A stretch of DNA of 64,000 bases, taken from assembly GCA_002428985.1 (NCBI GenBank), contig DIYL01000037.1, positions 91,216 to 155,215 on the forward strand, given 5' to 3'. The notes beneath the pieces are model-generated. The model was not told where the DNA came from. It ran no database searches and worked only from the letters and a program-made list of their open reading frames with translations. The stretch is from Anaerolineales bacterium UBA6055 (GTDB taxonomy: Bacteria; Chloroflexota; Anaerolineae; Aggregatilineales; Phototrophicaceae). Numbering within the stretch: the first letter of the stretch is position 1; every line of letters begins with the position of its first letter. The position numbers were made by a program, and so were the translations under genes. Positions 32,302-41,136 of this stretch are shown here, piece after piece.

Positions 32302-32679
32302 ATGACAATTGTATCTGTATCCATCCATGCAAAATTACAAGCTGGCATTATTCGTGTGTCACATCTAATAGAACAATTGCAGGATGAGTCTGCTTATCAA
32401 TTCTCTGAAGATCAGCGTGGCGATGTGCAGGCAATGATCACAGGTGTTACCGAATTTAAAAGTAAAATGCAAGATTTTCCTGATTTTAGTACACAAACTC
32501 CTCAACAATTAAAGATATTGCGCCATGATTTACGCAACCATCTCAACCTTATCGGTGGGTTTGCATATGTTTTTATAAGTGGATTAACTGGCGAAATACC
32601 CTCTGACAAAATGGAAATTACTGAACAGATTCATCGCCTCAGTAAAAGCCTCATCACTATTGTCAATAAGATCGCCTAG
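32302..32679 (+). CDS. Orphan DHp-like protein keeping the phospho-His motif
   Basis: A 125-residue protein from ATG 32302 (AAGG 9 bases upstream; a GTG at 32293 is possible). Residues 70-125 resemble a kinase dimerisation/phosphotransfer hairpin: LKILRHDLRNHLNLIGGFAY holds His75 in the H-D/E-L-R-N context, followed by ITEQIHRLSKSLITIVNKI. Residues 1-60 are helical and unrecognised. There is no ATPase domain, so it could work like Spo0B as a phosphotransfer protein or as a partner of the upstream His-less DHp protein. Confidence 0.6.
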   Translation: MTIVSVSIHAKLQAGIIRVSHLIEQLQDESAYQFSEDQRGDVQAMITGVTEFKSKMQDFPDFSTQTPQQLKILRHDLRNHLNLIGGFAYVFISGLTGEIPSDKMEITEQIHRLSKSLITIVNKIA

Positions 32680-32739
32680 ATGTTGAGATAGACTTTCTAA
32701 ATATTCCTATTTATCTACTTTAACGAAATGTGATTCTTT

Positions 32740-33585
32740 ATGGATTGGTTTTTAGCAGCAATCGTATCGTCTGTCGCTTTGTCTGGGCAGGCATTGATGT
32801 ATCAGCAATTGCAGAAAGATTATCCAATTAATGTATACATGGCATATGCTTGGCTTGGCTCGGCAGTGATCTTAAGTATTTTATTTTTACGCCCTGAAAA
32901 TTTTCCTGCTATCAGCCGCAATATGCTTCCACTAGTTCTGGCGGGTATTACGAGCTTAACGGGGAATTATGCGTTTAACCGTGCGATCCGTTTGCAATCA
33001 AATATTGGTTATATTGAGTCGATTATGGCTTGGCGCCTCATTTTGACCTATGTCTTCTCGATTGTTGTCTTGAATGCGTCATTTGAACTGATCCGCTTAG
33101 GTGGGGTGCTATTGATTGTTGCAGGCGTTCTTGCAGTATCTGGGGCATATAAGATGAGTCGTAAGGATATCCAATGGGGCTGGTTTAACTGGTCATTAGC
33201 TGGTGGCTTATCATTTGGTTTACTAACGATTTTTGCACGATATGCTAATGATGATGGTGTGAGTGGCGAAATCTCGTTAGTCGTCGTTCTCATTATTGCT
33301 GGCTTAGGATTTTTATTTGGAGCATTTCGTCAAAAAGAATCACTTGTCATCCATCGTCAACATATATGGGCTTATCTTGCGTTGATTGCGTTTGCTGTGG
33401 TGGGTAATGGAGCCTTATTTGTTGCGTATGCAAAAACCCCCAATTTAGCGTACGCAATTGCAATTGATAATTCGCGGATTATTCTCTTGTATATCATCGG
33501 TCTATTTATGTTTGACGAACGCTGGCAGCTACCCAAAGCGGTGGGTATAATACTGACATTTGTAGGAATTTTGTTACTCAGTTAG
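32740..33585 (+). CDS. EamA/DMT-family transporter
   Basis: A 281-residue integral membrane protein with about ten helices in two five-helix halves, as in the drug/metabolite transporter superfamily. The start FLAAIVSSVALSGQALMYQQ, the motif GNYAFNRAIRLQSNIGYIES (end of helix 3-4) and the closing PKAVGIILTFVGILLLS are typical. The substrate is unknown; amino acids or other metabolites are exported by relatives. It is not clearly linked to its neighbours: there are 60 bases before it and 84 after. Confidence 0.85.
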   Translation: MDWFLAAIVSSVALSGQALMYQQLQKDYPINVYMAYAWLGSAVILSILFLRPENFPAISRNMLPLVLAGITSLTGNYAFNRAIRLQSNIGYIESIMAWRLILTYVFSIVVLNASFELIRLGGVLLIVAGVLAVSGAYKMSRKDIQWGWFNWSLAGGLSFGLLTIFARYANDDGVSGEISLVVVLIIAGLGFLFGAFRQKESLVIHRQHIWAYLALIAFAVVGNGALFVAYAKTPNLAYAIAIDNSRIILLYIIGLFMFDERWQLPKAVGIILTFVGILLLS

Positions 33586-33669
33586 CGTGTGTATCGGATT
33601 AGATTTAATGCTGTGATGTGGATAATCTGTTACAATCAACGTGACAGCTAATCTTTTGCAGATAGTAAA

Positions 33670-34554
33670 ATGACGCAAACCGCAACCGCGATGACTCAAT
33701 ATCAACAAAATTTGGTCGGGTTTCGCCAATCCTACCCTTTGCATACGATTCCTATCCAACAAATGGAATGGACATACTACGATACAATGGGGGATGGCTT
33801 TCCCGTTTTGTTGTTGTCAGGTGGTGGTGGTCACACAGAAGCTATATTCCCTCAAATTAACGCACTATCACAGCAATTCCGTGTGATTGCGCCAAATATT
33901 CCCTCTAAGATTAAAAATATAGAAGATGCTGTGGATGGTTTATCAACGTTACTGAATGCGCTTGAACTCAAACAGGTGCATCTATATGGTATTTCGTTAG
34001 GTGGACATATCGCGCAGATATTTATCCGTAAACATTATGCACGCATACGTGACTGTATTCTCTCCCATACAGCAATTCCAACCGAACAATTAGCACAAAA
34101 AACAAGCATGCAGTATCGTATGCTCCAACTATATCCGTCTGGTCTACTCACGGCGATGTTCAAACGCATGACACGTCAACAGGTTGAGCTATGCCCTGTA
34201 AATATAGCGGATGATGAGCGTGAGTTCTGGAAAACTTATTTTGATCATCAATACGATATGCAAATTAGCAAATCGTGGATTGTGTCACGTGCCCGGATAG
34301 CACGTGATTATTTCAGCCAGTTTACATTTCATGGTACAGATTTAAATTATTGGGCAGGGCGACTGTTAATTATTGAGTCTAGTCATGATGATGTTTATGA
34401 CGAAGGTGAACGTGGTGCATTGTTGGCAATGTACTCACGTGCTTGGATTCATACATTTGAAGGATATACACATTTAGCTACTATTTTAGCACATCGGCAA
34501 TCTGCGGAATTAGTCATAGATTTCTTCAAGGGGGATGCTTATGATGGCGTTTGA
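33670..34554 (+). CDS. Alpha/beta hydrolase (paralogue 1)
   Basis: A 294-residue alpha/beta-hydrolase fold protein. VLLLSGGGGHTEAIFPQ gives the oxyanion loop. LYGISLGGHIAQIFI carries the nucleophile Ser in G-x-S-x-G-G. LLIIESSHDDVYDEGER gives the acid, and the end has FEGYTHLATI with the likely His. The reaction is unknown (esterase, lipase or C-C hydrolase). It is paralogous to the next gene over its full length, including a QIFIRKHYARI/QVFVRRHSEHV match after the nucleophile, and overlaps it slightly. The ribosome site is weak. Confidence 0.88.
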   Translation: MTQTATAMTQYQQNLVGFRQSYPLHTIPIQQMEWTYYDTMGDGFPVLLLSGGGGHTEAIFPQINALSQQFRVIAPNIPSKIKNIEDAVDGLSTLLNALELKQVHLYGISLGGHIAQIFIRKHYARIRDCILSHTAIPTEQLAQKTSMQYRMLQLYPSGLLTAMFKRMTRQQVELCPVNIADDEREFWKTYFDHQYDMQISKSWIVSRARIARDYFSQFTFHGTDLNYWAGRLLIIESSHDDVYDEGERGALLAMYSRAWIHTFEGYTHLATILAHRQSAELVIDFFKGDAYDGV

Positions 34555-35404
34555 AGAACAATATAGCATGGCAGAATCACAATTGCGGGATGCTCTCTGG
34601 GATTTCAGGAAGACTTATCCAGAGAAAACATATATTTATAAAGATCACACATGGTCATACTATGATATAGGCGATAGTAACGATCGTGTTATTTTATGGT
34701 TGGTGGGTGGTCTCAAGATGGCAGATGCAGCATTTCGATCTATTCCCATCATGCAAGATGATTTCCGAATTATCGTACCCAGTTATCCTGCTGTGTCGAC
34801 TATGACAGGTTTAGCTGATGGCTTAAATGCGATTCTGAAAGCGGAAGGAATTACAAAATGCTCGGTACTAGCTGGTTCGTATGGTGGTATGATTGCTCAA
34901 GTATTTGTCCGGCGACATAGTGAACATGTTAATAAGCTTATTTTATCAACAACCACCGCCCCAAATTCACAACACGCAGAAAATTATCAGCAACAGCGTG
35001 AGATGGTTTCCCAATCTCCTGATGACCTTGTTATGGAAACTGCTAAGAGTCGGATGTATGGCATGGTGAATCCAAGCGACCACGAACAACATTTCTGGAA
35101 GGCTTATCTAGATGAGTTATACTCTTATCGTCTGACAAAGGATGATTTGCTGAGTACATACGATAGCATCATAGATTATATGACGGCTTATGATTTTCAT
35201 CCTGATGATCTTGCAAATTGGCGCGGAGAAATTCTAATTTTAGATTCTTCTAATGATAATGTGTTTGACTCATCAGCAAGAGAACACGTGAATCAACTTT
35301 ATCCGCAAGCGCACTCACATACTTTTGCCAATGCCGGACATAGTCCCGCGAGCAGTCAACGGGACATTTATTTTGCAACAGTTCGCAAATTCCTACAGGA
35401 GTAA
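34541..35404 (+). CDS. Alpha/beta hydrolase (paralogue 2)
   Basis: About 287 residues; starts at 34535, 34541 and 34544 are all in frame, and the AAGGGGG run suits 34541 best. The nucleophile is in LAGSYGGMIAQVFVRR, the acid in ILILDSSNDNVFDSS and the His in FANAGHSPASS. It is a tandem duplicate of the preceding gene, overlapping its end by 14 bases, with the same layout but diverged sequence. Substrate unknown. They may act on related compounds or form a heteromer. Confidence 0.86.
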   Translation: MMAFEEQYSMAESQLRDALWDFRKTYPEKTYIYKDHTWSYYDIGDSNDRVILWLVGGLKMADAAFRSIPIMQDDFRIIVPSYPAVSTMTGLADGLNAILKAEGITKCSVLAGSYGGMIAQVFVRRHSEHVNKLILSTTTAPNSQHAENYQQQREMVSQSPDDLVMETAKSRMYGMVNPSDHEQHFWKAYLDELYSYRLTKDDLLSTYDSIIDYMTAYDFHPDDLANWRGEILILDSSNDNVFDSSAREHVNQLYPQAHSHTFANAGHSPASSQRDIYFATVRKFLQE

Positions 35405-35525
35405 CTTGTGCGTATGATTAATGATTGCTATCCTTGAATCAATTAATCAAAACTTACGTAGTATTTATCGTCAGCAACATAGAATTAGCTACAACATTCA
35501 GAGAAAGTGAAAAGACAAACAATCA

Positions 35526-36692
35526 ATGGACACTATACTTTTCGAAATCCCAATTTTGGCAGCAGGTACACCCGGTGTAGAAGGTGCAGGCGAATGGAGT
35601 GCTTTGCTGTTTTATATCACGATTGCGTTGGGGATTTCGTTTATGTGCTCGGTATGGGAAGCTGTTATGCTTTCTGTTCCAGTTTCGCATATTGAATTGA
35701 TGGTTGACCAAGGTAGCCCCGCTGGACGTATTATGCAAGGGTTACGCCAAAATGTAGAACGCCCGATATCTGCGATCTTAACTTTAAATACCATTGCACA
35801 TACGGTTGGTGCAGCAGGGGCTGGTGCAGAAGCGACGGCGATTTTCGGTAGCGAATTCTTTGGCATTATCTCAGCTGTATTGACGTTGCTCATTTTGGTA
35901 TTCTCTGAAATTATTCCAAAAACACTCGGTGCAGTTTATGCTAAACAACTAACTGCATTTACCGCGCACTCATTGCGGATTTTGCTGTTTTTGTTTGGCC
36001 CTGCTGTTTGGGCTTTCGAGTTTATGACCCGTGTGTTACGTCCTAGTGAAGAGGCACCCACAGTAACGCGTTCTGAATTGCAAGTGATGGCACGTATAAG
36101 TGCTGCTGAAGGCGGTATTCAAGAACGAGAAAATCGTATTGTTACCAATTTGCTCCAACTTGCAGATGTACAGGTTGAAACCATCATGACACCACGAACT
36201 GTTGTGTTAATGTTTCAACAACAGATGACTGTCGGAGAAGTAATCGAAAAGCATAAGTTCATTCCATTTTCACGTATTCCTATTTATAACGAATCGGCTG
36301 ATGACATCAAAGGCTATGTCCTACGCCACGAGATTTACAAACGGGTTGCGGCGGATGAACATGATGTTCAACTCAAGGATCTTGCTCGTGATATTCATGT
36401 TGTTCCAGAGACCAATACCGTCGCACAGGTATTGGACGAATTTATCCTCAAGCAAGACCACGTGTTTGTTGTGATTGATGAGTATGGTGGGACAGCTGGT
36501 CTAATCACCCTGGAAGATACGGTTGAAACATTGCTAGGTATTGAAATTTTAGATGAGTCAGATCGTGTCGCAGATTTACGTCAGGTTGCAAGACGACGTT
36601 ATGCAAGCCAACTCGAGTTAGTTGAGCAAATGACAAAGGATAACGGCAACGAACCAAATCCTGAGGATAAACCAACAGGAGAGTTGTCTTAG
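35526..36692 (+). CDS. CNNM/CorC-type DUF21 and CBS-pair membrane protein
   Basis: A 388-residue protein. The CNNM (DUF21) domain (about 20-190) has four helices: LLFYITIALGISFMCSVWEA, then a helix around LTLNTIAHTVGAAGAGAEAT, LILVFSEIIPKTLGAVYAKQ and LRILLFLFGPAVWAFEFMTR. The acidic linker VTRSELQVMARISAAEGGIQ leads to a CBS pair (about 220-345) with VETIMTPRTVVLMFQ, IPFSRIPIYNES and FVVIDEYGGTAGLITLEDTV. Relatives handle Mg2+ or Co2+ efflux. The usual C-terminal CorC_HlyC domain is absent and replaced by a short polar tail. It precedes the TIR gene by 110 bases. Confidence 0.9.
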   Translation: MDTILFEIPILAAGTPGVEGAGEWSALLFYITIALGISFMCSVWEAVMLSVPVSHIELMVDQGSPAGRIMQGLRQNVERPISAILTLNTIAHTVGAAGAGAEATAIFGSEFFGIISAVLTLLILVFSEIIPKTLGAVYAKQLTAFTAHSLRILLFLFGPAVWAFEFMTRVLRPSEEAPTVTRSELQVMARISAAEGGIQERENRIVTNLLQLADVQVETIMTPRTVVLMFQQQMTVGEVIEKHKFIPFSRIPIYNESADDIKGYVLRHEIYKRVAADEHDVQLKDLARDIHVVPETNTVAQVLDEFILKQDHVFVVIDEYGGTAGLITLEDTVETLLGIEILDESDRVADLRQVARRRYASQLELVEQMTKDNGNEPNPEDKPTGELS

Positions 36693-36700
36693 TGTTGCAA

Positions 36701-36729
36701 AATTGTTGCCTTACAAGGCTGTAACAATT
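36701..36729 (+). terminator. Imperfect hairpin after the CNNM gene
   Basis: AATTGTT-GCCTT pairs with AAGGC-tgt-AACAATT (36701-36729), two stems with a 3-base bulge and a tiny loop. It lacks a T-run. It may weakly end the CNNM transcript before the TIR gene at 36803. Confidence 0.3.
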
Positions 36730-36802
36730 AATGCAGAATTTAGGATTTCTCATGTACTATGTGTAGACCGAATTTTAACGCAATATTAACCGGAGTACGA
36801 AT

Positions 36803-37339
36803 ATGAGTTTTGGGACGACAGATACAATCAATATCATCAAGCGTCGATTGATGTTGTATAAAGCTGTGCAAGAATTTCCTGATAACCAGCGTATTCGTAA
36901 TGCGTTAATTCGTACTTATGCGAACGAGTATATTCAAGCAGCGGCCGAAGATGGGGTGTATATTGCATATGCACGCAATGATGAACTGTTTGCCCTTGAG
37001 CTGGATACTGCTTTACGTCAGGTTGATGTGAATGTTTGGTTTGATCAGATTAATGTAGATCCCGATGAAGACTGGGAATATGCGGTGCGGACGGCTTTAA
37101 ATCGTTCTGGTGTGATGATTTTGGTCGTATCTCCTTCTGCGATTGCTGATTTTGAGTTGCGCGGTGAAGCTGAAACTTTTATGGAAGCAGGGAAGATTGT
37201 AATTCCTGTTATCAACGAACCCTGTAATGCAGACTTGCTACAGATGCTTGTTCCTCCTATCGACTTCTCAGACAATTTTGATTTTGGTCTACGTTTGCTA
37301 CTCCAATCCATTGTCGGGACATCACACGTGAATGTCTAA
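36803..37339 (+). CDS. TIR-domain protein
   Basis: A 178-residue protein. Residues 1-48 form a helical leader, and residues 50-165 a TIR domain of the TIR_2 type: DGVYIAYARNDELFALELDT, VNVWFDQINVDPDEDW, VMILVVSPSAIADFELRGEA and KIVIPVINEPC. Aligning on the G-K-x-V-I-P strand puts Glu122 where other TIRs hold the NADase Glu, although the usual W-C before it is E-L. It has no effector fusion. Its stop lies 8 bases inside the next gene, an AlkA-like DNA glycosylase, so the two are translationally linked. This repeats the TIR/DNA-glycosylase pairing at 7.3-9.2 kb. Confidence 0.85.
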   Translation: MSFGTTDTINIIKRRLMLYKAVQEFPDNQRIRNALIRTYANEYIQAAAEDGVYIAYARNDELFALELDTALRQVDVNVWFDQINVDPDEDWEYAVRTALNRSGVMILVVSPSAIADFELRGEAETFMEAGKIVIPVINEPCNADLLQMLVPPIDFSDNFDFGLRLLLQSIVGTSHVNV

Positions 37340-38219
37340 CTACTTCATCGACCCCCCTGATTATCCATACCGTTTTGATTTATTACTTGATGTTTTAAGA
37401 CGGTTTGCGCATCCTGCACGCCAAATTGTTCGTGATGAGCAATTGTGGCGTGTTACAAACGGACACATTGTGTGTTATCAACAACATGATAATGGCATAC
37501 AAATACGTTCATCAGGTGATAACGATGCGAAGTCAATGCTCACGACGTCACATCATATTCTTGGGATAGATGAAGATCACAGCCAGTTTTATCAATATGC
37601 AAAATCTGATAAAAAACTATGGGCGGTTGTTGAACCGTTAGTTGGGTTGCCCATCTTTCGCACAGAGACAATTTTTGAAGCAATGATTACACTAATCATC
37701 GAACAGCATATCTCATGGAAAAATGCCTTACGTGCTCAACAAACTTTAATGGAGATTTTTGAGACAGAACAAACACAATCTGATGTGTTAGTTTATGATT
37801 TTCCATCTGTTGCACAAATTGCTGAAGCACACCCTGATGACCTCAAGCCCCTAAAAATTACAAATCGGCGAGTTGCACTTATCATTCAAATTGCTCAAGA
37901 TATTGTGTCCGGTGATCTTGATTTGGATACGATACAGACGATGGATACTGCTAGTGCATATCAACATTTGCTCAAAATTAAGGGTGTTGGACATTGGACA
38001 GCTAATAATGTGTTAGGTCGTGCGTTAGGCAAGTTCCCCTATGTTAGTTATAACGATGTCGCGTTACAGGCAGCGGTATTACACTATTTCCACAATGATG
38101 TCGGTAAAAAGAGCGCACAACAAGTTACGGATACGTTAGAACCCTTTGGTGAATTTGCCGGATTAGCGGGTCATTTTACGCTCTTACGGTGGGTGCTCGA
38201 TCAATACCCTGTAATTTAG
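37332..38219 (+). CDS. AlkA-like HhH-GPD DNA glycosylase
   Basis: A 295-residue protein, close to AlkA length. The N-terminal beta region (about 1-95) has the AlkA-type entry YPYRFDLLLDVLRRF. The HhH-GPD core follows: IFEAMITLIIEQHISWKNAL, the hairpin LLKIKGVGHWTANNVLGRAL (213-232) and catalytic Asp242 in YNDVALQAAV. No Fe-S cysteines are seen, consistent with AlkA rather than Nth or MutY. It should remove alkylated purines, starting base excision repair. It overlaps the TIR gene by 8 bases at its start and the convergent TPR gene by 4 bases at its end. Confidence 0.9.
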   Translation: MSNYFIDPPDYPYRFDLLLDVLRRFAHPARQIVRDEQLWRVTNGHIVCYQQHDNGIQIRSSGDNDAKSMLTTSHHILGIDEDHSQFYQYAKSDKKLWAVVEPLVGLPIFRTETIFEAMITLIIEQHISWKNALRAQQTLMEIFETEQTQSDVLVYDFPSVAQIAEAHPDDLKPLKITNRRVALIIQIAQDIVSGDLDLDTIQTMDTASAYQHLLKIKGVGHWTANNVLGRALGKFPYVSYNDVALQAAVLHYFHNDVGKKSAQQVTDTLEPFGEFAGLAGHFTLLRWVLDQYPVI

Positions 38220-39265
38220 ATGTCTTCCCCTGCGACAATCTGAATAGTCAATTCGATATCGCCGTCCCAACCACCACGTGCATGACCAACAACTAACGTA
38301 TATGTGCCATCTTCAGGTAGAGTGAAATCAAGAATAAACGCATTAAGACCTTGTCCACCATCATCATTTGCCATAATCGGGTTGCCATTTGGATCAATTA
38401 GGATAATCAGACTATCAACGCCCTGACTGTTTGCTGATACTGCGAAGCGATCACCGCTATGGGCATCGAATGGGATGTAATAGCGTGCGCCGTAGGTCAT
38501 TTCAACTGTACGTTGTTCTGTCGCTGATGTAATCGGGGTTGATGTGTATTCGGTTGTGTTGATCAAACGTAGCCAATCCATATAATCGCGGGCTGCAGGG
38601 GCGAATTGTTCTGCAAGTAAATTGACACTTCCTCGAAAGATGTATAGTTCTGGATCATCTGGCGTTAGATCTATCGTAGAATCTAGTGCGGTAATTGTCT
38701 TTGTATAATCATTCTGGGAGAGGTAAATTCGCGCTAAACTCAGATACGCCTCAACATCAGCTGGGTTTAATACAAGATACTGTTCATAATCTTGTATAGC
38801 TAAGTCCCAATTGTTCATTATTTGATGTAATATGCCCCGATTGCGCCAATAGTTAGCAAATGAAGGGTTGAGTTCAATTGCGCGATCAAAATCCGCTAAT
38901 GCTTTGTCATTATCCCTATTGCGGAAATGCACTTGTGCGCGGTTGTTATAGATAATAGCTTGATCCAATGCTGAAAAACCAGCAGAGGCGAATGCATCGT
39001 CTAAATCATCAAATGCGAGTGTAAATTCTCCGATTGACGCGTAGACAACAGCTCGTTGGGATAATGCCTGTATATGATCTGGTTGAAACTGTAGATAGAA
39101 ATTATAGAGTGATAAGGCTTTGTCATACTCTGATTGTTGCACAAAACGCGTCGCAGTTTGCAATATTTGCGGCTGTGGCTCGTCTTGTGCCAAACTTAAT
39201 ATAGGAAAAACAAGTAGAGACAGACTGAATATGAATACACCACAATGTTTAAACAGATAATTCAT
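38216..39265 (-). CDS. Secreted TPR protein with PPC-like C-terminal domain
   Basis: A 349-residue protein. The signal peptide is residues 1-26 (FIFSLSLLVFPILSLAQ with cleavage after A-Q). Residues 30-225 hold six TPRs, for example ALSLYNFYLQFQPDHIQALS and DNDKALADFDRAIELNPSFA. Residues 250-345 form a pre-peptidase C-terminal-like beta domain (RYYIPFDAHSGDRFAVSANS; LDFTLPEDGTYTLVVGHARG). It is expected outside the membrane, mediating protein contacts. Its start lies 17 bases inside the PfkB kinase gene, so the two share a transcript, an unexpected pairing. Confidence 0.85.
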   Translation of the reverse strand: MNYLFKHCGVFIFSLSLLVFPILSLAQDEPQPQILQTATRFVQQSEYDKALSLYNFYLQFQPDHIQALSQRAVVYASIGEFTLAFDDLDDAFASAGFSALDQAIIYNNRAQVHFRNRDNDKALADFDRAIELNPSFANYWRNRGILHQIMNNWDLAIQDYEQYLVLNPADVEAYLSLARIYLSQNDYTKTITALDSTIDLTPDDPELYIFRGSVNLLAEQFAPAARDYMDWLRLINTTEYTSTPITSATEQRTVEMTYGARYYIPFDAHSGDRFAVSANSQGVDSLIILIDPNGNPIMANDDGGQGLNAFILDFTLPEDGTYTLVVGHARGGWDGDIELTIQIVAGEDI

Positions 39266-40184
39266 CGTATAGTAGCTCTTGACTTAACTCAGGCAGGACA
39301 GTCTCTTCGCTCGCAAGTGTAAGTGATGCTGCAGTCACACCGAGGCGTAATGCTTCGTCAACTGGCACATCATTCAAAATGCCAAAAATAATTGCACCAG
39401 ATAAGGCGTCTCCTGCACCTGTTGGATCAATGACTTCTGTCTGTACAGCGCGAATGTAACCTCCGCCACTTGGGTCGGCATAAGCAAGACCAATGTCTCC
39501 CAGTGTTACAACGGCAATATCTGCCCCCATTGACACAAGCTGTCGAGCAATTTTTGTTGCAGATTCTCGATCTGTTGCAGGTTCATCTAGGGAACAAAGT
39601 GATACTGTTTCGCTAGCATTTGGGACAATTAAATAGAGATTGGGAATATATTTACATAACTTGCCTGCGAGTAATGGGGAGGTTGGGTCGGCACAAATGC
39701 GTACTTTATAACGAGTTGCTAATTCAACTAAGGTTTCCAGAGCATCTTCTGTCAACGTCGTATCCATCACAATCAAGGAAGCATCTCTAAATAGGGATTC
39801 GTGCTCAATGAGATAGTCTGAATCAAGGTATTCCATAATGCTATAATCGTCTACTGTAGCAAGTGTTGTACCCGCTGTGTTTTTGATTGTCAGTGTACAG
39901 GCATTGCGTGCGCCATGTACCCGCAACACATGACTGCAATCGACACCAGAGCGGGTGGACTGTGTTAACAGATGTTGCCCGATGTCATCATCTGCTACTG
40001 CCGAGAGCAGGACAGTTTCTACTTCAAGGCGAGCAAGATTTTCTGCAATATTACGTGCCACACCACTGACATGGTTATTGATATGTCCGAGTTGATGTTT
40101 GCCGGATGTGATCATATGGTCAGATGTACCACGTACGTCTAACAGAGCTGAACCAATAACTAGTACAGTTTCACCGTCCATCAT
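39249..40184 (-). CDS. PfkB-family kinase, pseudouridine-kinase-like
   Basis: A 311-residue ribokinase-fold protein. LVIGSALLDVRGTSDHM and GVARNIAENLARLEVETVLL resemble pseudouridine kinase (PsuK), where the second segment is a hallmark. The PfkB signature VIDPTGAGDALSGAIIFG carries the catalytic Asp. AVVTLGDIGLAYADPSG precedes it. It would phosphorylate pseudouridine or another nucleoside or sugar, but no PsuG partner is adjacent, so the substrate is open. A CAGGGGG site precedes paired ATGs at 40184/40181. A TTGGAT-N17-TACAAT pair lies upstream on this strand. Confidence 0.88.
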   Translation of the reverse strand: MMDGETVLVIGSALLDVRGTSDHMITSGKHQLGHINNHVSGVARNIAENLARLEVETVLLSAVADDDIGQHLLTQSTRSGVDCSHVLRVHGARNACTLTIKNTAGTTLATVDDYSIMEYLDSDYLIEHESLFRDASLIVMDTTLTEDALETLVELATRYKVRICADPTSPLLAGKLCKYIPNLYLIVPNASETVSLCSLDEPATDRESATKIARQLVSMGADIAVVTLGDIGLAYADPSGGGYIRAVQTEVIDPTGAGDALSGAIIFGILNDVPVDEALRLGVTAASLTLASEETVLPELSQELLYDELSV

Positions 40185-40396
40185 TTTACCCCCTGACTGT
40201 TTAGAGATATATTAATTGTAATGCAGAAGGGGTTCGTATCCAAGTGATTGAGAGAAGTTCTTATGTAGGTCTGAACTAGGCAATGCAACAACAATGCGAT
40301 ATATTACCCATTCGAGTGATTTGCGATAAAGTAATGTCGCTTTTGTTATACGATAGTTTAAGACGATAATGAGCTTAAGTGTTATAGGAACGTTGC

Positions 40397-41059
40397 ATGG
40401 TAGCCCAACCAGAACCGAAAACTGATTTTAGCCCCGCTGATGTATTTGTTGTTGATAATTTAGAGACCCTCAAGGTACTAGCAGATCCGTTACGTATTCG
40501 AATGCTAGATTTGATGCGTGATCCCTGTACTGTAAAACAGGTCGCTAATGAACTCGAGATTCCCCCGACAAAATTGTATTATCACATCACACAGTTAGAA
40601 AAACATGGTTTGATTGTGTTGGTGGATACACAAATTGTGTCCGGTATTATCGAGAAACACTATCAAGCTGTCGCCCAGATGATTCGTGTTAAACGCCAAC
40701 TGCTATCCCCCTCACCAGATAATGTCGATGAAAATGGTCTGGAATTGACGGTGTCTTCATTGTGGCAAGATGTTATTGGTAATCTTCGCGAAAGTTCTAT
40801 GCACGGTGTGATTGATACCTCAGACGACAGAGAAGATGAAACAGAATTTAATCCCGCGACTCTAAATTTACGCAGTTATAATTGGGCGTTACACCCTGAA
40901 CAAGCTGAAGAATTTTTGCAACGTTATAATGCACTTTTAGAAGAGTTTCATGAGTTATCAAAATCGCAATTTAACGATGATGATACACAACTATATAAAC
41001 TATTTAGTGTTATGTTCCCATCATCCCGCAAACGTCATCCTAAGAGCACGGCAGATTAG
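40397..41059 (+). CDS. ArsR-type winged-helix regulator
   Basis: A 220-residue protein. Residues 20-100 are an ArsR winged helix: LETLKVLADPLRIRMLDLM, VKQVANELEIPPTKLYYHIT (recognition helix) and LEKHGLIVLVDTQIVSGIIE. The second half is helical and ligand-free to the eye, with no Cys or His metal cluster, so it is not a metal sensor of the classical kind. Its target is unknown; it is divergent from the kinase gene, whose promoter it could control across the 212-base gap. It ends before a terminator hairpin. Confidence 0.88.
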   Translation: MVAQPEPKTDFSPADVFVVDNLETLKVLADPLRIRMLDLMRDPCTVKQVANELEIPPTKLYYHITQLEKHGLIVLVDTQIVSGIIEKHYQAVAQMIRVKRQLLSPSPDNVDENGLELTVSSLWQDVIGNLRESSMHGVIDTSDDREDETEFNPATLNLRSYNWALHPEQAEEFLQRYNALLEEFHELSKSQFNDDDTQLYKLFSVMFPSSRKRHPKSTAD

Positions 41060-41087
41060 TAGATTTTTTGATGAGATAATTTAAGGC

Positions 41088-41124
41088 TAAAATAAAACAG
41101 GGGAGTCCCAGATAGACTCCCCTG
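41088..41124 (-). terminator. Rho-independent terminator (strong stem)
   Basis: CAGGGGAGTC (41098-41107) and GACTCCCCTG (41115-41124) form a perfect 10-pair stem with a 7-base loop. On the reverse strand it is followed by TTTTATTTTAG, ending the SUMF1 gene; it may also stop the ArsR gene from the other side. Confidence 0.8.
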
Positions 41125-41136
41125 ATGTATTTCTGG

